Shown: positions 1-7,310, counted from the first letter of the stretch. The stretch: 11,164 nt of DNA from Thermodesulfobacteriota bacterium (GCA_030837305.1 JAUPKT010000176.1:1-11164), one strand, 5' to 3'. Translations and numbers: made by a program. The notes: generated from the sequence alone by a model not told the origin.

Positions 1-788
1 ACTACCGCCTGGCGGCTTATTGGCTGCCATTCGAACAGGATCATCCCACCCATCGCTTCAAACCCGGCATCGATTTCAACCTGGTGCTTCAACATTATAT
101 TTTCGATCGAAAATTGCGCCTGCTCGTCATGGACGCTATTGAGCGGATTGAGATTTCCCTCCGTACCCGCTGGGCGTATCACCTAGCCCATACCTACGGC
201 CCCCATGCGCTCCTGAACCCGGATCTTTTTAGGATAGGGTGGTCTCATGCCGAAAATGTCAACGCCCTCATAGACACAGTTCGCAGCAGTTCCGAAGTCT
301 TCATTCGCCATTTCGACAGCTACGATGAAACGTTGCCTCCGGTCTGGGTTACCTGCGAAATCATGACCCTTGGACAACTGTCAAAATGGTACTCCAATCT
401 GAGACGCCGTCAAGATCGCAACGAAGTGGCTCGCACCTACGGATTGGATGAGGCGAATCTGACGTCTTTTCTGCACCATTTGACGGTGGTTCGCAATCAT
501 TGCGCCCATCATGCAAGGATCTGGAACCGGGAATTCACATTCTTGTGGAAATTGCCCCGCAAAAAGCCCCCCACACTCCACCACAATTTCAATCCAGATG
601 ATGGTCGTAAAATTTACAACACGCTTGTGATGCTGGCCTATCTTCTATATACGATGGGCCCTAACACGTGGAAACAGCGGTTAAAAGGCCTTTTTGCCGA
701 ACACCCGAAGGTAAACACCCGCGCCATGGGTTTTCCGCGGGACTGGCATACCAGATCTATTTGGCAGAACACAGAAACATCGATATGA
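1..788 (+). CDS. Abi_2 family (AbiD/AbiF-like) abortive infection protein, 5'-truncated by window edge
   Basis: The open frame runs in from the left edge (first whole codon at base 3), so the true start is outside the window; the GTG at 84 is internal. The visible N-terminal part reads [10 protein letters not shown], then a spaced [20 protein letters not shown] segment, the usual opening of the Abi_2 family. Near the C-terminus (bases 492-509) is RNHCAH followed by HARIWNR, an Rx4H motif typical of HEPN ribonucleases, to which Abi_2 proteins are assigned. Family members abort phage infection, probably by RNA cleavage; some AbiF-type members are kept in check by a small RNA. Any such RNA upstream of the gene cannot be seen here. 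The 3' end looks intact. The family call is firm; activity and target are inferred. Confidence 0.9.
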   Translation, partial: YRLAAYWLPFEQDHPTHRFKPGIDFNLVLQHYIFDRKLRLLVMDAIERIEISLRTRWAYHLAHTYGPHALLNPDLFRIGWSHAENVNALIDTVRSSSEVFIRHFDSYDETLPPVWVTCEIMTLGQLSKWYSNLRRRQDRNEVARTYGLDEANLTSFLHHLTVVRNHCAHHARIWNREFTFLWKLPRKKPPTLHHNFNPDDGRKIYNTLVMLAYLLYTMGPNTWKQRLKGLFAEHPKVNTRAMGFPRDWHTRSIWQNTETSI

Positions 789-834
789 TTCTGAAATATT
801 GAGAATCGGCTGCGATCAATGTCAATCGGCCTGC

Positions 835-861
835 TTTGAGGTCGCAGATTGCGACTTCAAA
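835..861. repeat. 12-bp inverted repeat with 3-nt loop, hairpin or operator
   Basis: TTTGAGGTCGCA (835-846) and TGCGACTTCAAA (850-861) pair over 12 bp with one G-T wobble, around the loop GAT. It lies 47 bases after the Abi_2 stop and 110 bases before the methylase ATG. No T-run follows on either strand, so it is a poor intrinsic terminator. A palindromic protein-binding site or a structured RNA element near the methylase promoter is equally possible. Confidence 0.6.
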
Positions 862-885
862 AACCGGGTAAATAGGACAATTGGA

Positions 886-911
886 TATCCGCACTTCCGG
901 ATACGCGGATA
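886..911. repeat. Alternative inverted repeats TATCCG / CGGATA / GCGGATA
   Basis: TATCCG at 886-891 can pair with CGGATA at 898-903 (6-nt loop). TATCCGC at 886-892 can instead pair with GCGGATA at 905-911. The two pairings exclude each other. The element sits 60-85 bases upstream of the methylase start, in its likely promoter or leader. A regulatory role is inferred from position only. Confidence 0.4.
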
Positions 912-970
912 CCGTGGCAAAGACTGAACGGGTCCTCAGACAAGAAAACCCTTAAGCATTGGACAACACA

Positions 971-3754
971 ATGACGCGAGAAAAGAAAAACACCCCCAAA
1001 ACCGTTGAAGCCATCCGGCACGACGAGGCGACCCGAAAGAACATCCCCACGGCCGAATACCAGTCGGTGATGCGGGAGGCCGAGAAGGACGCCATCCGGG
1101 TGGCCTACGAACGCCGCAACCGGGACCTGGACCCGCAGCTCGTGTGGCGCGGCAAGGATGAACAGGACTGGTCCGATCTGGTGGTGCAGGCCCCGCCTCT
1201 CTACATCCAGGAAAAGGTCCATCCCAAAGTCCTGATCGACGACCTGATGCGCCAGACCCGTGAGCAGGAAGAAACCGGCAGGCCGGAACAACTGGACCTG
1301 TTCTCCGATTTCAACGGTCTACCCGATGAAGGGGCCAAAACAGAGTTCTACCAGCACGAGGCCAACTGGTCCAACCGCATGATCCTGGGAGACAGCCTCC
1401 AGGTCATGGCCTCCCTGGCCGAACGGGAAGGCCTGAGGGGAAAGGTCCAGTGCATCTACATCGACCCGCCCTACGGCATCAAATTCAATTCCAATTTCCA
1501 GTGGTCCACCACCAGCCGGGACGTGAAGGACGGAAACCCCGAACACATCACCCGGGAACCCGAACAGGTCAAGGCCTTTCGCGACACCTGGCGGGACGGC
1601 ATTCATTCTTATCTGACCTACCTGCGGGACCGGTTGACCGTAGCAAGGGACCTCCTGACCGATTCCGGCTCGATTTTTGTGCAGATCGGGGATGAGAATG
1701 TGCATCGGGTAAGGGCGTTGATGGATGAGGTGTTTGGGGAAAGTAACTTTGTTGTGACTCTTAAGTTCTCGAAGACTGCTGGCCTGGGCGGAAGATTCCT
1801 CGATGAAACATTTGATTACATTTTATGGTTTGCCAAAAATATGGACAGGCTTAAGTTTCGACGTCCGTATCAACAGAGGATGATTGGAGAAGCCGGAGCT
1901 ACCCAATACAATCTGAGAATGGTTGAGGCAGGAAATATTTGTAGTGTAACCGATTCAGAGAAAGGACGAGTATTCGCTCATGACAATTTAACATCACAAA
2001 CTGGCAACGAAACTACAATCTTTCCATTTATATTGGGTGGCGTTAAAATTCCTGCTCCCAATAAGGGCGGTTGGAAATCAAATGCTTCTGGTATTGAGCG
2101 TCTCAAGAAAGCTGCGCGTATCATTAGAATAGGGAATACCCCAAGATATGTAAGGTTTTTTGAAGATGCACCGTATTTTCCTATAGGATCTGCATGGCTT
2201 GACACTGGAATCAGCGGATTTGGAGCTGAAAAACTATATGTGGTTCAAACGTTACCTAAGGTCATTGAGCGAGCTATCTTGATGACTACTGATCCCGGCG
2301 ACCTTGTGCTTGATCCCACATGCGGGTCGGGCACCACTACCTACGTGGCCGAACAATGGGGCCGGCGTTGGATCACCATCGACACCTCGCGCGTAGCCCT
2401 GGCACTGGCCCGGGCCCGGATCATGGGCGCGCGGTATGCCTATTACCTGCTGGCAGACAGCCGCGACGGGCAGCTCAAGGCGGCAGAAATCACCTGCACA
2501 GCCCCGTCCGAGGCGCCCACCTACGGGAACATACGGCATGGCTTTGTGTATGAGCGCGTGCCGCACATCACCTTGAAGTCCATTGCTAACAACGCCGAAA
2601 TCGATGTGATCTGGGAGAAGTTCCAGGAGACCCTGGAACCGCTGCGGGAGAAACTGAACCAGGCGCTCCAAAAGACATGGGAGGAATGGGAGATCCCGAG
2701 GGATGCGGAGAAAGGCTGGTCAAAAGAGGCACAAAGACTGCACGCCGAATGGTGGAAGAACCGGATTGCCCGCCAGAAAGAGATCGACGCCTCCATCGCG
2801 GCGAGGGCAGACTTTGAATATCTGTACGACAAGCCTTATAAAGACAAAAAGAAGGTTCGGGTTGCGGGTCCGTTCACAGTGGAAAGCCTTTCTCCTCATC
2901 GGGTATTGGGGGTGGACGAAAACGATGAGCTGATCGACGGGACCGCTGAGTCCGGAGCAGGGTTTGGCGAAGAGCGCGATTTTGCCGCCATGATCCTGGA
3001 AAACCTCAAGACCGCCGGGGTGCAGCAGGCCCACAAGGAGGACAAGATCAATTTCAGCTCCATCACCCCGTGGCCGGGCTACTATGTCTGCGCCGAAGGG
3101 CGCTACATGGAAGGCGGGGATGAGGCGGGGGCTGAGAAACGGGCTGCCATCTTCATCGGGCCGGAGTTTGGCACCGTGTCCCGACCGGACTTGGTGGCCG
3201 CGGCACGGGAGGCCGGAGACGGGGGCTTCGATGCGCTCATCGCCTGCGCCTTCAACTACGACGCCCATTCGTCCGACTTCCACAAACTGGGGCGAATCCC
3301 CATCCTCCAGGCCCGAATGAATGCGGACCTCCACATGGCCGACGATCTCAAGAATACCGGCAAGGGGAACCTGTTTGTCATTTTCGGCGAGCCGGATATC
3401 GACATCCTGGAGGCAGACGAAAGCCGGATTCAGGTGAAGATCAAGGGCGTGGATGTGTTCCATCCCAATACCGGGGAGGTGCGCAGCGACGGGCCGGAGG
3501 GGATCGCCTGCTGGTTCATCGATACCGATTACAACGAGGAAAGCTTCTTTGTCCGCCATGCCTATTTCCTGGGCGCCAACGACCCCTACAAGGCCCTCAA
3601 GACCACTCTCAAGGCTGAAATCAACCTCGATGCTTGGGAAACCCTCCACAGCGACATCTCCAGACCCTTCCCAAAACCCGCATCCGGCCGCATCGCCGTA
3701 AAGGTCATCAACCACCTGGGGGACGAGGTGATGAAGGTATTTCGGGTGGAATGA
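971..3754 (+). CDS. Site-specific N6-adenine DNA methyltransferase, type III Mod-like (beta class)
   Basis: A 927-residue protein from ATG 971. A TTG at 959, right after a TAA, would add four residues. Neither has a strong Shine-Dalgarno, and ATG is preferred. Motif IV DPPYG (residues 165-169, in IYIDPPYGIKF) precedes the AdoMet-binding motif LDPTCGSGTT (447-456). This is the beta-class order of Mod subunits, which transfer methyl from S-adenosylmethionine to adenine N6. The region between them should hold the target recognition domain. The roughly 470-residue C-terminal extension includes GPFTVESLSPHR, which I associate with methylases paired with a restriction helicase. No helicase gene follows; only DUF3883-like debris is found about 2 kb downstream. 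The next intact gene encodes a PD-(D/E)XK protein after a 194-base gap. Bases about 1700-2300 are much AT-richer than the rest. Methylase identity is near certain; type III classification is less so. Confidence 0.93.
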   Translation: MTREKKNTPKTVEAIRHDEATRKNIPTAEYQSVMREAEKDAIRVAYERRNRDLDPQLVWRGKDEQDWSDLVVQAPPLYIQEKVHPKVLIDDLMRQTREQEETGRPEQLDLFSDFNGLPDEGAKTEFYQHEANWSNRMILGDSLQVMASLAEREGLRGKVQCIYIDPPYGIKFNSNFQWSTTSRDVKDGNPEHITREPEQVKAFRDTWRDGIHSYLTYLRDRLTVARDLLTDSGSIFVQIGDENVHRVRALMDEVFGESNFVVTLKFSKTAGLGGRFLDETFDYILWFAKNMDRLKFRRPYQQRMIGEAGATQYNLRMVEAGNICSVTDSEKGRVFAHDNLTSQTGNETTIFPFILGGVKIPAPNKGGWKSNASGIERLKKAARIIRIGNTPRYVRFFEDAPYFPIGSAWLDTGISGFGAEKLYVVQTLPKVIERAILMTTDPGDLVLDPTCGSGTTTYVAEQWGRRWITIDTSRVALALARARIMGARYAYYLLADSRDGQLKAAEITCTAPSEAPTYGNIRHGFVYERVPHITLKSIANNAEIDVIWEKFQETLEPLREKLNQALQKTWEEWEIPRDAEKGWSKEAQRLHAEWWKNRIARQKEIDASIAARADFEYLYDKPYKDKKKVRVAGPFTVESLSPHRVLGVDENDELIDGTAESGAGFGEERDFAAMILENLKTAGVQQAHKEDKINFSSITPWPGYYVCAEGRYMEGGDEAGAEKRAAIFIGPEFGTVSRPDLVAAAREAGDGGFDALIACAFNYDAHSSDFHKLGRIPILQARMNADLHMADDLKNTGKGNLFVIFGEPDIDILEADESRIQVKIKGVDVFHPNTGEVRSDGPEGIACWFIDTDYNEESFFVRHAYFLGANDPYKALKTTLKAEINLDAWETLHSDISRPFPKPASGRIAVKVINHLGDEVMKVFRVE
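1700..2300 (+). other. Low-GC central block of the methylase gene (probable exchanged target recognition domain)
   Basis: Hand counts of G+C per 60 bases: 40/60 at 1141-1200 and 44/60 at 3181-3240, against 26/60 at 1921-1980 and 21/60 at 1981-2040. Codon choice also changes: third positions are mostly A/T in the block and mostly G/C outside. The block lies between catalytic motif IV and AdoMet motif I, where Mod-type methylases carry the sequence-specificity domain. The reading frame is continuous throughout. Boundaries are approximate, judged by eye. Confidence 0.7.
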
Positions 3755-3948
3755 CAAGAGCAGGGCATGGGGCTGCATGTGCTATGACCGGGAAACAGTA
3801 CTTGATTTATCCCCCGGCCCCAGTTGACGGCATACCCGGTTGGAAACCCGGATAGCCAAAACCCAAGGGTTGGCCTTCACATACTCACGCTCCAAAGAGG
3901 CTTTTCGATTTAGCATAGGGAATCGTTTTTCGCCAGATAGGAGACAAA

Positions 3949-4953
3949 ATGCAGACAACTTCATTACAGCCGCTCCTAATAGATTACGAATCTGAAGGAT
4001 TCCCTGCTAGCAGCCCTGTTGCCAACGGGTCCAATATACTCCAAACAAATTGGAATGAGTTACTTTGGGCTGCGGTGACGGTAGGACGTCCAAATCGTCA
4101 ATATGTTTTTAGGCATGGCGCTTCATCGATGTACGAGGCAATCTTTCGATGGTCTCTCGTAAGGATGACCTTGGAGCAAAGAGGGCCAAATGCGAACCGA
4201 CTTCGAAGGACCAACGCCGCCAAGACACTTGACCCAAGCGAAAAAGGTGCCGTGAGCTACTTCCTTGGTATGGCCTTTGCCAGGCTTTTCGCCGCCAAGC
4301 TCCTTCAGGTGCCGTGGCTTCTTCATCTCGACGTTTATCGCCCAATGCTCAACCCCATACTAAAGGGACGTTCCCGTCCTGACCTGGTTGGGCAAACAGC
4401 TAATGGAGAATGGGTCGCTATTGAATCCAAAGGTCGAATCAGCCCTCCCGATTCAACTGCCAAGGCCAAAGCTAAACAACAGGCTGAACGGGTGATAAGT
4501 GTTAATGGCACGCCGCCTCAATTCCATATTGGAGGGATCACCTATTTCCGTAATGATATCCCAAGGTTTTTCTGGCGGGACCCAAAACCGCAACGGGGTA
4601 AGACTGGGCGTTCAATCAAACTTGCCCATGATGACCATCTTTTACATTACTCCTATCAGCCGGTGATAGAGCTGATCCGCTCCCAACCACAATCTTTCCA
4701 AAACATGCTTCTTGAACCTATCCTATTGCCAATCAGGGAACTTGACATCGAAGTGGGAATACACCCTTATGTGCTAAAGCCATTGATACATGATCAGTGG
4801 ACTGGCGTAATCCAAGGATGTCTTCAATATGGCCAAAGACTCCACCATGAAGGCTATCAAATAGATGGAATCAGAGTTAAGGCCGGAAAGTCTTGGTTAA
4901 CTCCTTTTGTCGAGCAAGATTTTTCTCAGGAAAAGGACGTAAACAAAGAATGA
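3949..4953 (+). CDS. Putative PD-(D/E)XK nuclease-like protein
   Basis: A 334-residue protein from ATG 3949, with AGGAG at 3939-3943, five bases upstream. I recognise no named family. Residues 143-163 read RPDLVGQ...EWVAIESKGR: D145 followed 14 residues later by E159-S-K161, the PD-(D/E)XK pattern of restriction-like nucleases, with hydrophobic beta-strand residues before the ExK. The earlier part (about 30-125) looks helical and contains E63, a possible extra metal ligand. Lys/Gln-rich AKAKAKQQAERV follows the motif, as in many nucleases of this fold. No helicase, membrane segment or signal peptide is visible. It lies between the methylase (194-base gap) and the HEPN gene (41-base gap), so it may cut DNA not protected by the methylase. 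Base composition is much lower in GC than the methylase flanks, so it may have a separate origin. Fold call moderate; role inferred. Confidence 0.75.
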   Translation: MQTTSLQPLLIDYESEGFPASSPVANGSNILQTNWNELLWAAVTVGRPNRQYVFRHGASSMYEAIFRWSLVRMTLEQRGPNANRLRRTNAAKTLDPSEKGAVSYFLGMAFARLFAAKLLQVPWLLHLDVYRPMLNPILKGRSRPDLVGQTANGEWVAIESKGRISPPDSTAKAKAKQQAERVISVNGTPPQFHIGGITYFRNDIPRFFWRDPKPQRGKTGRSIKLAHDDHLLHYSYQPVIELIRSQPQSFQNMLLEPILLPIRELDIEVGIHPYVLKPLIHDQWTGVIQGCLQYGQRLHHEGYQIDGIRVKAGKSWLTPFVEQDFSQEKDVNKE

Positions 4954-4994
4954 CCCATGGAGTTATTCATTAGAGATTCTGAGGTCGAAAAACC

Positions 4995-5750
4995 ATGGCA
5001 ACAGGGAAAGTTAGCTTTGCCGCACATATTGAGGGGCTAGATCTGAAACAGGTTGATGCTGGCTCCTGTGATCCATCAGTCAAGAAAATCTCAATTCAGA
5101 CTGAAAACGAGACTACACTTGCCATTGATTTCGAGTTACTCGACGTTTTCTCTACGCAAGATGCAATCTCGGTAGTTGGTCCGCTCATTGAATCTCTGAT
5201 CAGCAAGGTTTCTTATGAGTTCGATTGCCCGATTGGGGAGCCGAGGTTTACGGGCATGAGCCTTCCTACTGACGCATCGGGATCACATCACCAGGTGCTT
5301 GGGGAAACTGTTTGCCTGAATGATTTAGTAGCTGATACTTTAAAGCCCAACGAAAAGAAAAGGGAGAAACTCAAACGCAGTCTTGAATTGCCTCTTGCCG
5401 AAACAGATGCGTATTTGTCACTTTACCGTTTTTGTATAGGGCAAAAGGACCCTTTGGCACGTTTTCTCTCTTTCTATCATCTGGTACATATAATCGCTGC
5501 TGATGAACAAGAAAGCCAGATATCCGTTGATCGAGCCATTGCTCAGATTGAGCCAAATGTTGAGTGGACGGTAAAACCAAATACCAGGGGCAAGAAGCTT
5601 GAAACAAAATTTACAAGGTTGAGAAACGAGATTGCCCACAGGAGACCAGGAAAAACTTTGGAGGAAACCCGTCAGGAAATTGAGGAGAATGTTGATGCGC
5701 TTAGAGGTATAGCAAAAAAATTGGTCTATCAGAAATTTGAAATCGGTTAG
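4995..5750 (+). CDS. HEPN-like protein with C-terminal RNEIAH motif
   Basis: A 251-residue protein from ATG 4995; GAGG at 4981-4984 is a modest ribosome site ten bases upstream. The C-terminal third is helical. Residues 208-217 read RLRNEIAHRR, i.e. R210-N-E-I-A-H215, the Rx4H signature of HEPN ribonucleases and their relatives, followed by a long charged helix to the end. The preceding helix (about 136-172, YLSLYRFCIGQ...FLSFYHLVHIIAAD) fits the first part of a HEPN bundle. Residues 1-130 are mixed and not recognised. The gene follows the PD-(D/E)XK gene by 41 bases in the same direction, so the two are probably co-transcribed. HEPN proteins of this size act in RNA cleavage, toxin-antitoxin pairs and phage defence. 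Whether this copy is catalytic is not known from sequence. It is unrelated in overall sequence to the Abi_2 HEPN protein at the left edge. Confidence 0.72.
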   Translation: MATGKVSFAAHIEGLDLKQVDAGSCDPSVKKISIQTENETTLAIDFELLDVFSTQDAISVVGPLIESLISKVSYEFDCPIGEPRFTGMSLPTDASGSHHQVLGETVCLNDLVADTLKPNEKKREKLKRSLELPLAETDAYLSLYRFCIGQKDPLARFLSFYHLVHIIAADEQESQISVDRAIAQIEPNVEWTVKPNTRGKKLETKFTRLRNEIAHRRPGKTLEETRQEIEENVDALRGIAKKLVYQKFEIG

Positions 5751-5826
5751 TCACTGGAATGTGAGAATGGGGATGCTGTAAGGTTTTTAGGTTTTCCAAT
5801 AGGATCGAGGCGAAATTGGGGGCTGA

Positions 5827-6176
5827 CAATTCCTTTACATATTTGCATTTACGTGCATGCCCGCAGAGTTGCGGGTGGTCAATGGGGAGAACCTGGCGGC
5901 AGGTGTCCGCTGCGTGGATAAGAATAGAGGAAACGTGATATATTGAATCCAAAGGGAGGGCATCGGCCCCGTGGCCTTCACCCAGAACGAATGGTTCAAG
6001 GCCAGCGGTTCAGGGATGCGTAATACCTGTACGCAGTCATGAACACTGCAACACTTCCACAGCTCTACATGGTGAGAGACCCGGCCGAAACCCTGGTGCC
6101 AAAAGATAGGGTAGAGATGGTGCGGTACGTGGCCGGGGCGAAGGAGATCAAGGACAAGTGGGACAAGGCGCCATGA
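5827..6176 (+). pseudogene. DUF3883-like C-terminal domain remnant, copy A
   Basis: Read through two stops and one frameshift, this stretch gives a continuous domain end. The first frame has GVRCVDKNRGNVIY, TGA (5944), then IQREGIGPVAFTQNEWFKA. After an apparent one-base deletion near 6003 it continues QRFRDA, TAA (6021), then YLYAVMNTATLPQLYMVRDP and VEMVRYVAGAKEI, ending at TGA 6174. Pattern GxGPVxxTxNEWxKAxRxxDxYxLYxV...P.LYxxxDPA is how I remember DUF3883 (NO VEIN-type) domains at the C-terminus of defence-island helicases. Each lesion is a single base change (e.g. TAT to TAA; one C lost), so the gene died fairly recently. From ATG 6039 a 45-codon ORF remains open but is just the domain tail. 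The family name is from memory; the decayed-coding reading is well supported. Confidence 0.62.
5846..6044 (+). repeat. 199-bp direct repeat, copy A
   Basis: It aligns without gaps to 6961-7159: 190 of 199 bases identical. All nine mismatches fall in the first 93 bases and the last 106 bases (5939-6044) are identical. The unit lies inside the DUF3883-like remnant, and both copies carry the same two stop codons and the same frameshift. The match ends at ATGAAC. Copy A then continues into the rest of the domain while copy B switches to other sequence. Confidence 0.95.
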
Positions 6177-6183
6177 AGAGGGA

Positions 6184-6228
6184 GGAGTGCGGATTTTGAT
6201 CGAGCCTTTTTGCGTAGAAAAGCACTCC
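6184..6228. repeat. 7-bp inverted repeat GGAGTGC / GCACTCC
   Basis: GGAGTGC (6184-6190) and GCACTCC (6222-6228) are perfect inverted repeats 31 bases apart, between the DUF3883 remnant and the zinc-ribbon gene. The interval includes a T5 run. It could be a regulator site for the following gene; it is also short enough to be chance. Confidence 0.3.
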
Positions 6229-6254
6229 AATAACTCTATGTTAGCTCCACAGAG

Positions 6255-6827
6255 ATGAACGCATTAAAGCCAGAAAATGGAGTGCCTATCTTAGCGGTTT
6301 TACGCTGCCGAAAATGTGGTCATGAGAGCCTATCAGACGCGCGGTGGGTATATAGCAGGTTCCCGGCACTAAGCGCTTTAACCGAAACTCAACTGCTGAA
6401 AGAGCTGCATGTGGTCTCCAAGCGTTTCGTTTGCAAGACTTGTGGACATAGAGGCCCCGATGTCTGCGCACCCAAAAAGCCGTCTTCTTCGCACCTGTTA
6501 AATCATGGCGATACGACAAAAAGCGCATCCAATGCGAATGAGAATATGCCCTGCAAGAGCCAAAGTCATAAAGCCTATGACAAGCCGGCAAAGCATGCTT
6601 ACCGAAAAGAGGCAAGGAAAATCGACGAGCTTTTAGAGAGTGCGTCATGGTTATATCAAGCCGAAGTCTCCCTGCTTGAGAGTATGCACAAACTGGCAAC
6701 CTCCGGGAGGTCGCTCTCAGATAAGCAAAGGAAGGTACTGTCGAAGATTGGAGAGCGTATCCAGCTGCGGCAGACCTCGAATTTGTTGGAGGGTGGCAGT
6801 CCAGGACTGGGCCGCAGAAATCGATAG
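6255..6827 (+). CDS. Hypothetical protein with N-terminal zinc-ribbon-like cysteine pairs
   Basis: A 190-residue protein of no family I recognise. Two CxxC knuckles are visible: RC18RKC21GHE and FVC60KTC63GHRG. Each is followed by Gly-His, the usual layout of a zinc ribbon with a 38-residue insert. Residues 70-120 are polar and probably unstructured (Ser/Asn/Lys-rich). Residues 125-175 form likely helices with SGRSLSDKQRKVLSKIGERI, a segment resembling the short C-terminal LSxxQ helix pair of nucleic-acid-associated proteins. No clear Shine-Dalgarno precedes ATG 6255, so the start is uncertain. The gene sits between two copies of the 199-bp repeat, as if carried as cargo. It may bind nucleic acid; that is inferred from the cysteines only. 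Confidence 0.6.
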   Translation: MNALKPENGVPILAVLRCRKCGHESLSDARWVYSRFPALSALTETQLLKELHVVSKRFVCKTCGHRGPDVCAPKKPSSSHLLNHGDTTKSASNANENMPCKSQSHKAYDKPAKHAYRKEARKIDELLESASWLYQAEVSLLESMHKLATSGRSLSDKQRKVLSKIGERIQLRQTSNLLEGGSPGLGRRNR

Positions 6828-6960
6828 ATCATGAGAATTGGGGCGAAGGCAGCGGAAGGCAGCGCTCTTTTAAAATTCAATTGCAAGCGAAAGGAATGGA
6901 GCATGGCTAACTAACCGGAAATAAGATAAAATGGGCATGGGGACGCCCTTTGCATCTTTA

Positions 6961-7159
6961 CATTTGGGTGCAAGCCCGCAGAGTTGTGGCTGGTCAATGG
7001 GGAGAACCTGGCGGTAGGCGTCCGGTGCGTGGATAAGAATAGAGGAAACGTGGTATATTGAATCCAAAGGGAGGGCATCGGCCCCGTGGCCTTCACCCAG
7101 AACGAATGGTTCAAGGCCAGCGGTTCAGGGATGCGTAATACCTGTACGCAGTCATGAAC
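6961..7159 (+). repeat. 199-bp direct repeat, copy B (DUF3883-like remnant, shorter)
   Basis: Partner of 5846-6044. It reads FGCKPAELWLVNGENLAVGV, then RCVDKNRGNVVY, TGA (7059), then the same GIGPVAFTQNEWFKA, the same lost base and the same TAA as copy A. Homology to the domain stops at ATGAAC (7154-7159). Coding differences from copy A before the TGA include synonymous (GGT/GGC, CGC/CGG) and conservative (A/V, I/V) changes. An antisense open frame across this region (complement of 6911-7360) is not believed. The region between the zinc-ribbon gene and this copy (6828-6960) shows nothing I can name. Confidence 0.9.
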
Positions 7160-7211
7160 GCCGGAATACTGGCTCCGGGTCGGACCGAGACAGATGAATG
7201 AAACTATTGCA

Positions 7212-7310
7212 GAAATCGTGATAAGGAATCCTCGAATAGGGCCTATAACAGGCCTTTTGACCCCCAAGAAGGGTCTTTTTGGATCGGGAAGATGGTTGGC
7301 TCGGGACGAG
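7212..7310 (+). repeat. Diverged repeat of about 95 bp, first copy (partner 9304-9398)
   Basis: Shared blocks with 9304-9398 include CCTC(G/A)AATAG(G/A)G, TATAAC, and GGCTCGGGACG at the end, in the same order and spacing apart from small gaps. Read in one frame, the copies give EIVIRNPRIGPITGLLTPKK here and EIIIKEPQIELITSFLAPKR there. Half of the 20 positions are identical and most of the others conservative, so the ancestor may have been coding. No known family is recognised. Confidence 0.65.
7240..7280 (+). terminator. Tandem intrinsic terminator-like hairpins
   Basis: Hairpin one: GGCCT (7240-7244), loop ATAAC, AGGCC (7250-7254), then TTTT. Hairpin two: GACCC (7259-7263), 7-nt loop, GGGTC (7271-7275), then TTTTT (7276-7280). 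Both stems are only 5 bp but GC-rich with immediate T-runs, pointing to termination of plus-strand transcripts. They lie inside the diverged repeat. The homologous copy at 9304-9398 keeps T-runs but not good stems, so the terminators may be fortuitous. Confidence 0.5.

Noticed and set aside
2720..3778. 352-codon minus-strand ORF inside the methylase
   Set aside because: Antisense of a GC-rich coding region, where long spurious frames are expected; the plus-strand methylase is certain.
4957..5040. Short ORF from ATG 4957 overlapping the HEPN start in another frame
   Set aside because: Only 27 codons, mostly inside the HEPN coding sequence, with no ribosome site; likely chance.
5944..5946. UGA as selenocysteine in the DUF3883-like remnant
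   Set aside because: The same remnant has a frameshift and a TAA; there is no cysteine or redox motif at that position in the pattern.
5846..6044. Group II intron or other ribozyme explaining the repeat
   Set aside because: No domain V-like hairpin or GUGYG-type 5' end was found, and a protein domain reading explains the sequence better.
5846..7159. Template/variable repeat pair of a diversity-generating retroelement
   Set aside because: Mismatches are not confined to adenines, no reverse transcriptase is present, and both copies carry stop codons.
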